Assembly (NCBI GenBank): GCA_964445105.1
Contig: CAYUJS010000022.1
Coordinates: forward strand, 1-29,270
DNA: 29,270 nucleotides
Direction: 5' to 3'
Source: CAWBNS01 sp964445105
Lineage (GTDB): Bacteria; Chlamydiota; Chlamydiia; Chlamydiales; JAJFMA01
In this document: in pieces, positions 8,207 to 14,869 of the stretch
How the letters are laid out: each line of letters begins with the position of its first letter
Position numbering within the stretch: position 1 is the first letter of the stretch
The notes under the pieces: model-generated
Database searches by the model: none
What the model saw: the letters and a program-made list of their open reading frames with translations, nothing else
Told to the model about the DNA's origin: nothing
Translations under genes and position numbers: made by a program

Positions 8207-8688
8207 TTGGGCTCTAAATTTCAAGATCATGTGGGAAGAAACTTTTGCAGCGCTTGCTGCTACAGCGCGGTAAATTTACCCGAGCACCTAAAAGCTTGCC
8301 AAAAGCACGCTTTTTTAGAAGATCTACGTCAAAAAAAATATACGCCTTTTTTCCTTTGCTTAACGTAGGCGGGGACGATACTTTTAGGCTACAGCAAAAA
8401 GAGATAAACAACGCAAACCTTGAAAGTGTAGAAGAGGACTTGCTCGCAGTCCTAAAAAAAGCTAGGGTTTTGCCACTTCCTGACGCAAAAATAGGCGGGC
8501 GGGCGGATCAGCTCATCGCTTATTGTTTCAGTCGACCCTCTCTCATCTACTTCGGCTACTGGGCAGAACAACTGTCCGGATTACAAATCGTACCCACTAT
8601 TTTTGCAAGGGCTTGTTCTGTGGCCGAATGTGCCGCTGAAGCAGTCTCTGAGCCCATCTTGCAGCTATTGACCCATGAGGCGGCGTAG
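8207..8688 (+). CDS. Unrecognised protein, frame broken at an A8 run
   Basis: Two frames join to give one plausible protein of about 160 residues. The first starts at TTG 8207 behind AGGAGA (8195-8200, spacing 6). It reads a Cys/His-rich N-terminus ('FCSACCYS', 'LPEHLKACQKHAFLEDLRQKK') and would stop at about 8370. The second is open from 8245 to 8688 and is well composed only after about 8340 ('ESVEEDLLAVLKKARVLPLPDAKIGGRADQLIAYCFS...'); its upstream part is an Arg/Lys-rich shadow. The frames meet at eight A residues, 8331-8338, where a -1 step after CAA-AAA-AAA moves from one to the other. A sequencing error, a true frameshift mutation or slippage expression are all possible. No family is recognised. 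The four Cys and nearby His residues in the N-terminal part could bind a metal. The NfeD-flotillin promoter follows directly. Confidence 0.55.
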
Positions 8689-8713
8689 GCTGCAACAAGC
8701 TAAGGTAATTGTT

Positions 8714-8742
8714 TTGTGCTATATCCTCCTGGCCTCTACAAT
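8714..8742 (+). promoter_or_regulatory. Promoter of the NfeD-flotillin operon
   Basis: TTGTGC at 8714-8719 and TACAAT at 8737-8742 are separated by 17 bases. Transcription would start near 8749, giving a very short leader. GAGG at 8754-8757 then lies 5 bases before the ATG at 8763 and selects this start over an earlier in-frame ATG/TTG. Confidence 0.45.
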
Positions 8743-8762
8743 GCTCCCAAATCGAGGTAACC

Positions 8763-9338
8763 ATGCTCTGCGGATACGCTGATTCACTCACATTCGACTC
8801 GATCTACTGGTTTTGCGCGCTAGCGGGTTCCGGCATGCTTTTTATTCAGTTTGCGATGGATCTGGTCGGCCTCGGGAGTGGAGAAGAGCTTTCGACTGAA
8901 AATTTTACAGACATCGGTAAATTCAAATGGCTTACCAGACAGGCACTGGCCGGTTTCTTAGGGATTTTTGGTTGGGTGGCTTTAGCCTGCGACAGGGAAT
9001 TTCAGCTCGGGCAAACGGCTACTCTTGCCCTGGCCCTTTTGGCTGGATGTGCCACAGTTCTCTGCATTGGTTTGATTTTTAAGCTGGCCAAAGGACTGCA
9101 GAGCCCCGGGACGGTGTTCCGCATTCAAGATGCTGTTGGCAGAGAAGCTCTTGTCTACCTACGCATCCCTCAAGGTGGCGCAGGCAAAGTGCAGCTATCA
9201 ATTAACGAATTCACGAGAGAAGTGGACGCTGTTTCCGCAGAAGAACTAGCTTCGTTTACGCGAGTACAGATCATAAAAGTAGTCGATGACAATACCGTCT
9301 TCGTCACAGCCTTATATAAGGAGGCATCAGGTGCTTGA
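8763..9338 (+). CDS. NfeD-like membrane protein (YqiJ/YuaF type)
   Basis: 191 residues with three to four hydrophobic segments: about 10-40, 'ALAGFLGIFGWVALA' near 70-85, and 'TATLALALLAGCATVLCIGLIF' near 92-113. A soluble C-terminal beta-rich domain follows with 'GREALVYLRIPQGGAGKVQLSI' and 'FTRVQIIKVVDDNTVFVTAL'. The IPxGGxGKV motif is characteristic of the OB-fold of NfeD/YuaF/YqiJ proteins, which work with flotillins in membrane microdomain organisation. The GAGG at 8754 sets the ATG at 8763. Its stop overlaps the GTG start of the flotillin gene by 8 bases, so the two are translationally coupled. Family call is firm from both the motif and the partner gene. Confidence 0.85.
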   Translation: MLCGYADSLTFDSIYWFCALAGSGMLFIQFAMDLVGLGSGEELSTENFTDIGKFKWLTRQALAGFLGIFGWVALACDREFQLGQTATLALALLAGCATVLCIGLIFKLAKGLQSPGTVFRIQDAVGREALVYLRIPQGGAGKVQLSINEFTREVDAVSAEELASFTRVQIIKVVDDNTVFVTALYKEASGA

Positions 9339-10695
9339 ATCCTACCTAAACATTAGTGTACTGGGGTTTCTATTTTTCCTCTTTTCGGCCATGTTTTTCT
9401 TGGCTAAATTGTATCGCAGGTGCCCGTCCAATAAGGTACTAGTAGTTTATGGCCGTGTTGGCGGTAACAAGACTGTGCAGTGTTACCACGGCGGTGGCCT
9501 TATTGTCTGGCCGCTTATCCAGGGCTACGCTTTTCTTGATCTGACCCCGCGCACCATCCACATACCTTTGAAAGGTGCGCTGTCTCATCAGAACATCCGT
9601 GTCAACGTGCCGAGCACTTTTACCGTCGCTGTGGGCATCACCTCGGAGGTAATGAATAACGCCGCTATACGCTTGCTCGAGCTTGGCACCAGAGAAATCG
9701 AGCTAATGGCCACCGAAATTATTATCGGCCAGCTGCGCTTAACGGTTGCTTCGTTGCGCATTGAGGAGATCAACCAAGACCGCGAATGCTTTCTGGAATC
9801 GATCAAGAAGAACATTGAGCCGGAGCTGCACAAGATTGGTCTGACCTTGTTAAATGTGAACATCACCGATATTACCGACGAGTCGGAGTATATCGAGAGC
9901 ATCGGCAAAAAAGCCTCTAGTATGGCTGTAAACCAAGCCAAGGTTGATGTTGCGGAGCAAGAGAAGCAAGGGGATATAGGTCAAGCATTGGCGCAGCGCG
10001 ATCGACGCGTTTTAGTCGCCTCGTACAATGCTGAAGCCGTGCAAGGAGAAAACCATTCCAGGGCTGAAATTGCGCAGACCAACGCCATCTTGGCAGAAAA
10101 AGAGGCAGAAGCTTCTCAGCGCAGTAAAGTAGCGCAGCAATACGCCGAAGCAGCCATCCAGAAGGCGCGTGCGCAAGCGCAAGCGCAGCGTTTAGAAGCT
10201 GAGGAGATTGTTCCGCAGGAAATTGCAAAGCGTAAAATTCAGATTGAGGCGGAAGCTGAAGCGCAACGCAATGTACTCATTGCGCGTGGCCAAGCGGAGG
10301 CCGTACTTGCCATGCGGCAAGCTGAGGCGGAGGGAATCCAGAAACTACTCGATGCCAAGGCTAAAGGCTATAAGCAGCTTGTTGAAGCTTGCGGACAGGA
10401 TGCTAAAGCTGCTTCCACGATGCTTTTGATCGAAAAACTAGAAGAGATTGTGCGTCTCCAGACCGAAGCAATCAAAAATATCAAGATAGATAAAATTACG
10501 GTTTGGGACAGCGGCAACGGGGAGAAAGGCTCCTCTACATCAAATTTTATCAGTCAGTTTGTCAAGTCCTTGCCGCAGCTGCACGACATCGCCGCTATGG
10601 CCGGCCTTGAGCTGCCGAAGTTCCTCGGACAGATCGAGAAAGGTGTGGTAGACACGCCCGCCAAAACTGAGCAGCACTATGGCCAAAAAACCTAG
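9331..10695 (+). CDS. Flotillin-like SPFH-domain protein (YqiK/YuaG family)
   Basis: 454 residues. The start GTG at 9331 is chosen because a perfect AAGGAGG lies at 9318-9324, six bases away. An N-terminal membrane segment (residues about 6-27) is followed by 'CPSNKVLVVYGRVGG' and 'GGGLIVWPLIQGYAFLDLTPRTI', the standard opening of the SPFH domain. After about residue 200 there is a long Ala/Glu/Gln-rich coiled coil with EA repeats ('RAQAQAQRLEAEEI', 'IEAEAEAQRNVLIARGQAEA'), the flotillin signature. Flotillins oligomerise on the inner membrane and organise lipid domains with NfeD partners, encoded here just upstream. The gene ends 36 bases before tmRNA, with the likely ssrA promoter overlapping its last codons. 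Confidence 0.93.
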   Translation: MLESYLNISVLGFLFFLFSAMFFLAKLYRRCPSNKVLVVYGRVGGNKTVQCYHGGGLIVWPLIQGYAFLDLTPRTIHIPLKGALSHQNIRVNVPSTFTVAVGITSEVMNNAAIRLLELGTREIELMATEIIIGQLRLTVASLRIEEINQDRECFLESIKKNIEPELHKIGLTLLNVNITDITDESEYIESIGKKASSMAVNQAKVDVAEQEKQGDIGQALAQRDRRVLVASYNAEAVQGENHSRAEIAQTNAILAEKEAEASQRSKVAQQYAEAAIQKARAQAQAQRLEAEEIVPQEIAKRKIQIEAEAEAQRNVLIARGQAEAVLAMRQAEAEGIQKLLDAKAKGYKQLVEACGQDAKAASTMLLIEKLEEIVRLQTEAIKNIKIDKITVWDSGNGEKGSSTSNFISQFVKSLPQLHDIAAMAGLELPKFLGQIEKGVVDTPAKTEQHYGQKT

Positions 10696-10708
10696 CGGCT
10701 GCTACAAT
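10680..10708 (+). promoter_or_regulatory. Likely ssrA promoter
   Basis: TGGCCA (10680-10685), a 17-base spacer and TACAAT (10703-10708) lie just before the mature tmRNA 5' end. A start near 10715 would give a pre-tmRNA with a short 5' leader for RNase P to remove. It overlaps the end of the flotillin gene. Confidence 0.45.
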
Positions 10709-10731
10709 ACTAGCTAGAACACCCTAAGTAT

Positions 10732-11153
10732 GGGGGTGAACTGGCTTCGACTTGGGAATGAAGCTTTGAACGCATGCGGAGGGTATCGGTTGGCCTCCTT
10801 AAAAAGCCGGTAAAACAATAATTGCCAAGAACTTTGTTTCTGGAAGCAGAACTACCGCCTTTGGTGGTTTTGCCTGTGAGGCCGATTGCGGCCTAACAGT
10901 AGCTGCTGCTTAGTACTTAACCGTATTAGTAGCCCGATAGTCCGGGGTTAGACCAAGGACCCTGGAACTATCGTCTTAATCTTGGTGTGGGTGAAGCGTC
11001 CGCCGCTCTTAGGTCGCTCATTCGAGACTAAATAGGGCAAGTGGATTCTAGTGGGGTGCTCGCATCGGGATCTACTCAATATCAGAGCACTAAGCATGTA
11101 GTGGGCAATGTCGGAGTTTGCCGAGGACGAGAGTTCGATTCTCTCCACCTCCA
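10732..11153 (+). ncRNA. ssrA: Transfer-messenger RNA
   Basis: The 5' end GGGGGTGAACTGGCTTCGAC pairs its first seven bases with CACCTCC at 11146-11152 to form the acceptor stem. The T-arm reads GAGTTCGATTCTC near 11131-11143. The core 'GGTTGGCCTCCTTAAAAAGCCGG' matches the conserved region before the resume codon. Aligned with that region, the resume codon is GCC at 10824 and the tag frame runs to TAG at 10911-10913. It gives 29 residues beginning AKNFVSGS and ending GLTVAAA, with two cysteines. The terminal CCA is not encoded, so it must be added. tmRNA with SmpB rescues stalled ribosomes and marks the products for proteolysis. Confidence 0.96.
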
Positions 11154-11160
11154 TCTCTTG

Positions 11161-11200
11161 TTCCTGCCGCCCGATGAAAAAGGCGGCAGGAATTTTTTTT
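11161..11200 (+). terminator. Rho-independent terminator of ssrA
   Basis: A perfect 11-bp stem (TTCCTGCCGCC 11161-11171 with GGCGGCAGGAA 11182-11192) is followed by eight T at 11193-11200. It ends 3 bases before the convergent phoH stop. Confidence 0.93.
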
Positions 11201-11202
11201 AC

Positions 11203-12501
11203 CTACATCATTTCCGCAGCCAGCGCAGCCAATTGCGAGCGCTCAGTCTTATCCAGGTACACATGCCCGTAGATCTGCTGGTCGCTAAATTTGCCGACAG
11301 TAAAGGTCAGGCCGTTGGAATCTTTATCTAGATAAGGATTATCGATCTGTGTGGGGTCCCCGGTGAGTACGACTTTTGTGCCTTCGCCTGCTCGTGAGAT
11401 AATGGTTTTTATCTCGTGTGGTGTGAGGTTTTGGGCCTCGTCGATGATCAAGTACATACGAGGCAGCGAGCGTCCGCGGATGTAGGTAACAGCTTCCATC
11501 TCAATCTTTTTGCTGTCCATGACCCAGCGCAGCGTCTCGCTCGGCTCGTGCCCAGAGGATGTACAAAGAAACTCTAGGTTGTCGTAGATAGGCTGCATCC
11601 AGGCGAATAGTTTCTCCTCTTTGGTGCCTGGAAGGTAGCCTATGTCGCGCCCCAGGGGTACGATGGGGCGGCTCACCAGGATGCGGCGGTACACATCTTC
11701 ATCAAAGACCTTGCGCAACCCGCAGGCTAACGCCAGTAATGTTTTGCCTGTGCCCGCCTGCCCGAGCAGAGTGACCAGTTTGATATCATCTCTCAGTAAA
11801 AGATCAAGTGCGCAGCGTTGTTCTATGTTGCGTGGCTCGATCCCCCAGGTATTGCGTGGCTTCAATAAAGCCTCCAACACCCCTTTTGCGGCGTTATATT
11901 TGCCTAAGCCACTAGATTTTTCGGCAGTGATTAGATGGCAAAATTCATTGGGCCTGAATTCGACCCCCTCGATCTTTAACTCGCTGTCCTTAAGGAAGCG
12001 GCTGAGGTCGCTTTTTGACACCTCGACATCGCGGATGCCTTTGTAGATCGACTCGTAGGCGAATTTGAGGTTTTCATAATCCTCCGCTTCCAGACCCACC
12101 GCTTCTGCTTTTAGCCTTGCGGCGAAATCTTTGGAAACGAAGACAACGCGCTGCCCTCGCTCTTTTAGTAAGTAGGCGGCCATGATGATGCGATTGTCCG
12201 CTACTGTGATCGAAAAACTTTCGTGGAAATTTTTCTTAATTTCGATCTGGATGCGGACGGTGGAGCCGTTGGGCAGTTTTACCCCTTGGTGCATGTCTCC
12301 TTGACCGGTCGATTTTAATGAATCGAGGTAACGGATAACGGAGCGTGAATTTTTCCCGATTTCGTTAGGCAGCCGTTTTAATTTATCGAGCTCTTCTAGC
12401 ACAGTCACCGGCAGCACAATCGTTTGATCGGGAAATTTACTAATCGCCTCCGGGTCGTGGAGCAGAACGTTGGTGTCAATGACAAATATTTTTCCAGCCA
12501 C
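11203..12501 (-). CDS. phoH: PhoH-like ATPase with N-terminal PIN domain
   Basis: 432 residues. An N-terminal PIN-type nuclease fold opens with 'KIFVIDTNVLLHDP' (Asp9 as first acidic ligand) and 'FVSKDFAARLKAE'. It is followed by a P-loop ATPase with Walker A 'GQAGTGKT' (247-254), Walker B 'LIIDEAQNL' (351-359) and sensor region 'VVLTGDPTQID'. This is the PhoH2/YlaK layout, found in proteins with ATP-driven RNA unwinding and RNase activity. Length is normal. GGAGG lies 6 bases before the ATG. It diverges from the CT016-like gene, with a CIRCE element in the shared upstream region. A weak minus-strand promoter (TTAATT, 17 bases, TATTGT) would overlap or abut that element. The same neighbours are found in C. 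trachomatis (CT015-CT016-CT017). Confidence 0.93.
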   Translation of the reverse strand: MAGKIFVIDTNVLLHDPEAISKFPDQTIVLPVTVLEELDKLKRLPNEIGKNSRSVIRYLDSLKSTGQGDMHQGVKLPNGSTVRIQIEIKKNFHESFSITVADNRIIMAAYLLKERGQRVVFVSKDFAARLKAEAVGLEAEDYENLKFAYESIYKGIRDVEVSKSDLSRFLKDSELKIEGVEFRPNEFCHLITAEKSSGLGKYNAAKGVLEALLKPRNTWGIEPRNIEQRCALDLLLRDDIKLVTLLGQAGTGKTLLALACGLRKVFDEDVYRRILVSRPIVPLGRDIGYLPGTKEEKLFAWMQPIYDNLEFLCTSSGHEPSETLRWVMDSKKIEMEAVTYIRGRSLPRMYLIIDEAQNLTPHEIKTIISRAGEGTKVVLTGDPTQIDNPYLDKDSNGLTFTVGKFSDQQIYGHVYLDKTERSQLAALAAEMM

Positions 12502-12578
12502 AGGGTCCTCCGTTGGTTCACGTCCCGACCATACTCAGCCGCTACCAAATGGACAATATTTTTTTACAATCTCCAAAT

Positions 12579-12605
12579 TAAGCACTCGATCTAATTGAGT
12601 GCTAA
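12579..12605. promoter_or_regulatory. CIRCE operator (HrcA binding site)
   Basis: TAAGCACTC at 12579-12587, nine bases, then GAGTGCTAA at 12597-12605. The consensus is TTAGCACTC-N9-GAGTGCTAA, so the right half is exact and the left half differs at one position, with the exact 9-base spacer. HrcA binds this operator and represses heat-shock genes. Here it lies 8 bases upstream of the -35 box of the plus-strand gene at 12676 and close to the phoH promoter on the minus strand. Confidence 0.85.
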
Positions 12606-12612
12606 GATTGGC

Positions 12613-12641
12613 TTGACCAAGATTTCTTTATGTGCTACCAT
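12613..12641 (+). promoter_or_regulatory. Promoter of the CT016-like gene
   Basis: TTGACC (12613-12618), a 17-base spacer and TACCAT (12636-12641). The -35 is five of six to consensus. The expected start is near 12648, giving a leader of about 28 bases with GAGAGGGA (12665-12672) as ribosome site. The CIRCE operator ends 8 bases upstream of the -35 box. Confidence 0.6.
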
Positions 12642-12675
12642 GAGGGCAGCTGAAAATAAGACCTGAGAGGGAACT

Positions 12676-13362
12676 ATGAAAGTAAATGACAAAATCCTGT
12701 CAATTCCTCCTTACCTTTCCACGAGCTGGCGCAGTGTAATGTCTATCCGTTTAGACCAAGACCTGCTGATTGTTACCTTGAAAAATGGCGATTCCATTTC
12801 CGTTCCGGGCTTGCGAGGCCCTGACCTTGATAAAATTTTCAAAGGGTACGAGGCTTACTTAGAGAACGAAACGGAGCCGGCCGTAATTGTCCCTAGGGGA
12901 AGCTCTCTGGGACATTTGCTCAGTGACCTGGGTCTCTCAGAGGGGCCGGCCCAAATGAGCCTGGGCATCTTTCAGCACGACCCGGCTTTGAGCGGCTCAT
13001 TGCCTCTGCCGGCGGAGATTCTTCACAAAATCGTTACGGTGGCTAAAATGATGGCCGCAGAGAATAATCTGGTGCTTCCCAAGCCCGAGCCCAACTGCCA
13101 ATGTTTCCACTGTCAGGTCGCTCGAGCTGTCCAGGAGGCTGTCCAGCCTCAGGAAGAGATCGCCATAGAGCTGGATGCTGAGGTAACAGAAGATGAGCTC
13201 CAGTTTTCACAGTGGGCGATCAGGCCGGCGGGCGAAAATCTCTACAAAGTACTCAATAAGCTCGATACGACCGAGGAATATGCGGTGTTTCTTGGCGAGC
13301 CGGTGGGCTGCACGTGTGGAAAAAGTGGCTGTGAACATGTTTTGGCGGTACTGAGGAGCTAA
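12676..13362 (+). CDS. CT016-like protein with SWIM-type zinc motif
   Basis: 228 residues, soluble, with no signal peptide. The middle holds 'NCQCFHCQ' (Cys141, Cys143, His145, Cys146). The C-terminus ends 'GCTCGKSGCEHVLAVLRS' with Cys212, Cys214, Cys219 and His221, which fits the CxCxnCxH pattern of SWIM zinc fingers. Two metal sites are therefore likely, and a nucleic-acid or protein-binding role is possible. The N-terminal 50 residues look like a small beta domain ('LLIVTLKNGDSISVPGLRGPDLDKIF'). Position between phoH and the two-SH3 protein corresponds to CT016 of C. trachomatis, a protein without an established biochemical role. A good sigma-70 promoter and a CIRCE operator lie upstream, and a stable hairpin follows the stop, so it appears to be a single-gene heat-shock-type unit. 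Confidence 0.85.
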   Translation: MKVNDKILSIPPYLSTSWRSVMSIRLDQDLLIVTLKNGDSISVPGLRGPDLDKIFKGYEAYLENETEPAVIVPRGSSLGHLLSDLGLSEGPAQMSLGIFQHDPALSGSLPLPAEILHKIVTVAKMMAAENNLVLPKPEPNCQCFHCQVARAVQEAVQPQEEIAIELDAEVTEDELQFSQWAIRPAGENLYKVLNKLDTTEEYAVFLGEPVGCTCGKSGCEHVLAVLRS

Positions 13363-13405
13363 CCGCGCAGATTGCTCCGTGACTTCAGGAGCGGGCTGTG
13401 CGGTT
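13361..13405 (+). terminator. Hairpin after the CT016-like gene, probable terminator
   Basis: The outer stem AACCGCGCAG (13361-13370) pairs with CTGTGCGGTT (13396-13405) through one G-T pair. An inner stem GCTCC (13374-13378) pairs with GGAGC (13388-13392). It overlaps the stop codon region. No T tract follows, so termination may be weak or the structure may protect the 3' end. Confidence 0.5.
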
Positions 13406-13413
13406 GGACTGCC

Positions 13414-13434
13414 CTAACTTTCTGTGCCCTGGGG
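13414..13434 (+). repeat. 21-base intergenic repeat, copy 1
   Basis: This 21-base stretch, CTAACTTTCTGTGCCCTGGG plus one G, recurs at 17892-17912 with two differences. Both copies are intergenic, and similarity fades on either side. Confidence 0.35.
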
Positions 13435-13450
13435 CCAGGCTTGTGCGCTC

Positions 13451-13479
13451 TTGCCCGAAAAGGTCATGTTCTCTACAAT
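13451..13479 (+). promoter_or_regulatory. Promoter of the SH3-domain protein gene
   Basis: TTGCCC (13451-13456), 17 bases, TACAAT (13474-13479). The start would be near 13486, with a 55-base leader. It gives the SH3 gene its own promoter, separate from the CIRCE-linked one. Confidence 0.55.
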
Positions 13480-13540
13480 ACCTCCAGACTTCACGTAAGA
13501 ATTTTCATTGGACGGATGTTTCATCCTTAGGAGTCAATGC

Positions 13541-14824
13541 ATGTCTAATAAATGGGGCCTAGCGGTCGCACTGGTTTGTGGACTGGGGGCCGGCGGCGCT
13601 CTCCAAGCCACAGAGCCAGCACAAAAAGCGCAGGTAGCGCAGGCAAATGCTCAGTCTTTTACTGGGCAGATCAAAGGCAACCGCGTGCGCATGCGGCTAC
13701 ATGCGGACCGCGACAGTGCGATCATCGATGAGCTTGAACGTGGGCAACTGGTCGCTGTCGTCGGTGAGGATGAGGAATTTTACGAGGTTCTTCCGCCGCA
13801 AGGCACGCGCGCCTATGTGTTCCGCACGTACATCCTCGACAACCGTGTCGAAGGCAATCGCGTGAATGTGCGCCTACAGCCTGGTTTGGATGCACCTGTG
13901 ATTGCTCAATTGAATGACGGCGATTATGTGCATGGAGAAGTTAGCCAGCTGAATAACAAATGGATTGAAATTCCCCCGCCAGCGACGACGCGGTTTTATG
14001 TGGCAAAAGAATTTGTTGAAAATGTGGGCGGCGCTGACTATCTGCCCAGGATCGAAAAGAGGCAGCAAGAGGCCACCCATCTCGTAAATTCGGCCTATGC
14101 TACGGGCCAGGCAGAGCTCCACAAATCGTTCCAAGAGATTAAGCTCGAGCCCATGCTGACACAGCTTCAGCTGGTGCTGGATGACTATAATGATGTCCCT
14201 CAGGAAGTGGCCAGAGCCAGTTACTATCTAACCTTGCTGAAAGATACCTACCTACAGAAAAAGATCCAACATTTGGAAGCAAAGGCGAATGCCGCTTCTA
14301 ATTGCTTCCAAAACCATTGCGATGAGTTTGGACAGCGCGTTAAAGCACAACAAAACGTTCTAGACGCACTTGAGCAGGGGATCCCCGTAGATTTTTCTGA
14401 GGATGAGGAAGAGATTCCCATGGTTCAGATGTTAGGCGATGAAGAGCAGCCCGCGCATCTTGTTTCTAAAGGCCAGCAAAGAGCACGATTTGATGCCAAT
14501 AGCTGGCTTGCTAAAGAGGTTTTGGCTTTCGAGGTTTGGAGAGCGGCGGACCACGCGAATAGCTCTATGCATGAGTTTTACCAAGATCAAATGAATCACG
14601 CCCTACACCAAAGCGGGATTATCCAGCCTTACACACGTCCTGTAACAAAAAAGCCCGGCAATTTTTTGTTGCTAGATCCGCATGACAACCGTCCGATAGC
14701 CTTTTTGTATAGCACGCAAATAGACCTACAGACCTATGCGGGTCAGATCTGTACGTTAACTTTATCCCCAAGACCGAATAATAATTTTGCGTTCCCCTCT
14801 TATTACGTTTTATCCGTAGACTAA
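13541..14824 (+). CDS. Exported protein with two bacterial SH3 domains (CT017/Ctad1-like)
   Basis: 427 residues starting at ATG 13541, with AGGAG at 13529-13533. An open frame from 13508 adds 11 residues but lacks a ribosome site. A signal peptide is visible (MSNKWGLAVALVCGLGAGGALQA, cleavage near residue 23, first 20 residues hydrophobic core). Two SH3b repeats follow, about 45-95 ('GNRVRMRLHADRDSAII') and about 106-165 ('GNRVNVRLQPGLDAPVI'), each ending in an aromatic 'FR/FYVAKEF' strand. The remainder is helical and acidic. In C. trachomatis the protein at this position (CT017, Ctad1) has two SH3 domains in its N-terminal half and is reported as an integrin-binding invasin. Similar length and order support homology; a host-contact role here is inference. 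Its own promoter lies at 13451-13479, and a hairpin closes the unit. Confidence 0.85.
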   Translation: MSNKWGLAVALVCGLGAGGALQATEPAQKAQVAQANAQSFTGQIKGNRVRMRLHADRDSAIIDELERGQLVAVVGEDEEFYEVLPPQGTRAYVFRTYILDNRVEGNRVNVRLQPGLDAPVIAQLNDGDYVHGEVSQLNNKWIEIPPPATTRFYVAKEFVENVGGADYLPRIEKRQQEATHLVNSAYATGQAELHKSFQEIKLEPMLTQLQLVLDDYNDVPQEVARASYYLTLLKDTYLQKKIQHLEAKANAASNCFQNHCDEFGQRVKAQQNVLDALEQGIPVDFSEDEEEIPMVQMLGDEEQPAHLVSKGQQRARFDANSWLAKEVLAFEVWRAADHANSSMHEFYQDQMNHALHQSGIIQPYTRPVTKKPGNFLLLDPHDNRPIAFLYSTQIDLQTYAGQICTLTLSPRPNNNFAFPSYYVLSVD

Positions 14825-14829
14825 TCGTC

Positions 14830-14861
14830 GGCTGCAGCTTTTTGAGCTGCAGCCCTATTTT
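14830..14861 (+). terminator. Terminator after the SH3-domain gene
   Basis: The stem GGCTGCAGCT (14830-14839) pairs perfectly with AGCTGCAGCC (14845-14854) around a 5-base loop, followed by CTATTTT. It lies between the SH3 gene stop and the yifB ribosome site. Confidence 0.75.
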
Positions 14862-14869
14862 GAGGGACG

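Noticed and set aside
10846..10896. Alternative tmRNA tag frame of 16 residues
   Set aside because: Alignment with the conserved bases before the resume codon favours GCC at 10824; the alternative is mentioned only as a fallback.
11120..11153. tRNA-like T-arm and acceptor end
   Set aside because: It is the 3' half of tmRNA; there is no anticodon arm.
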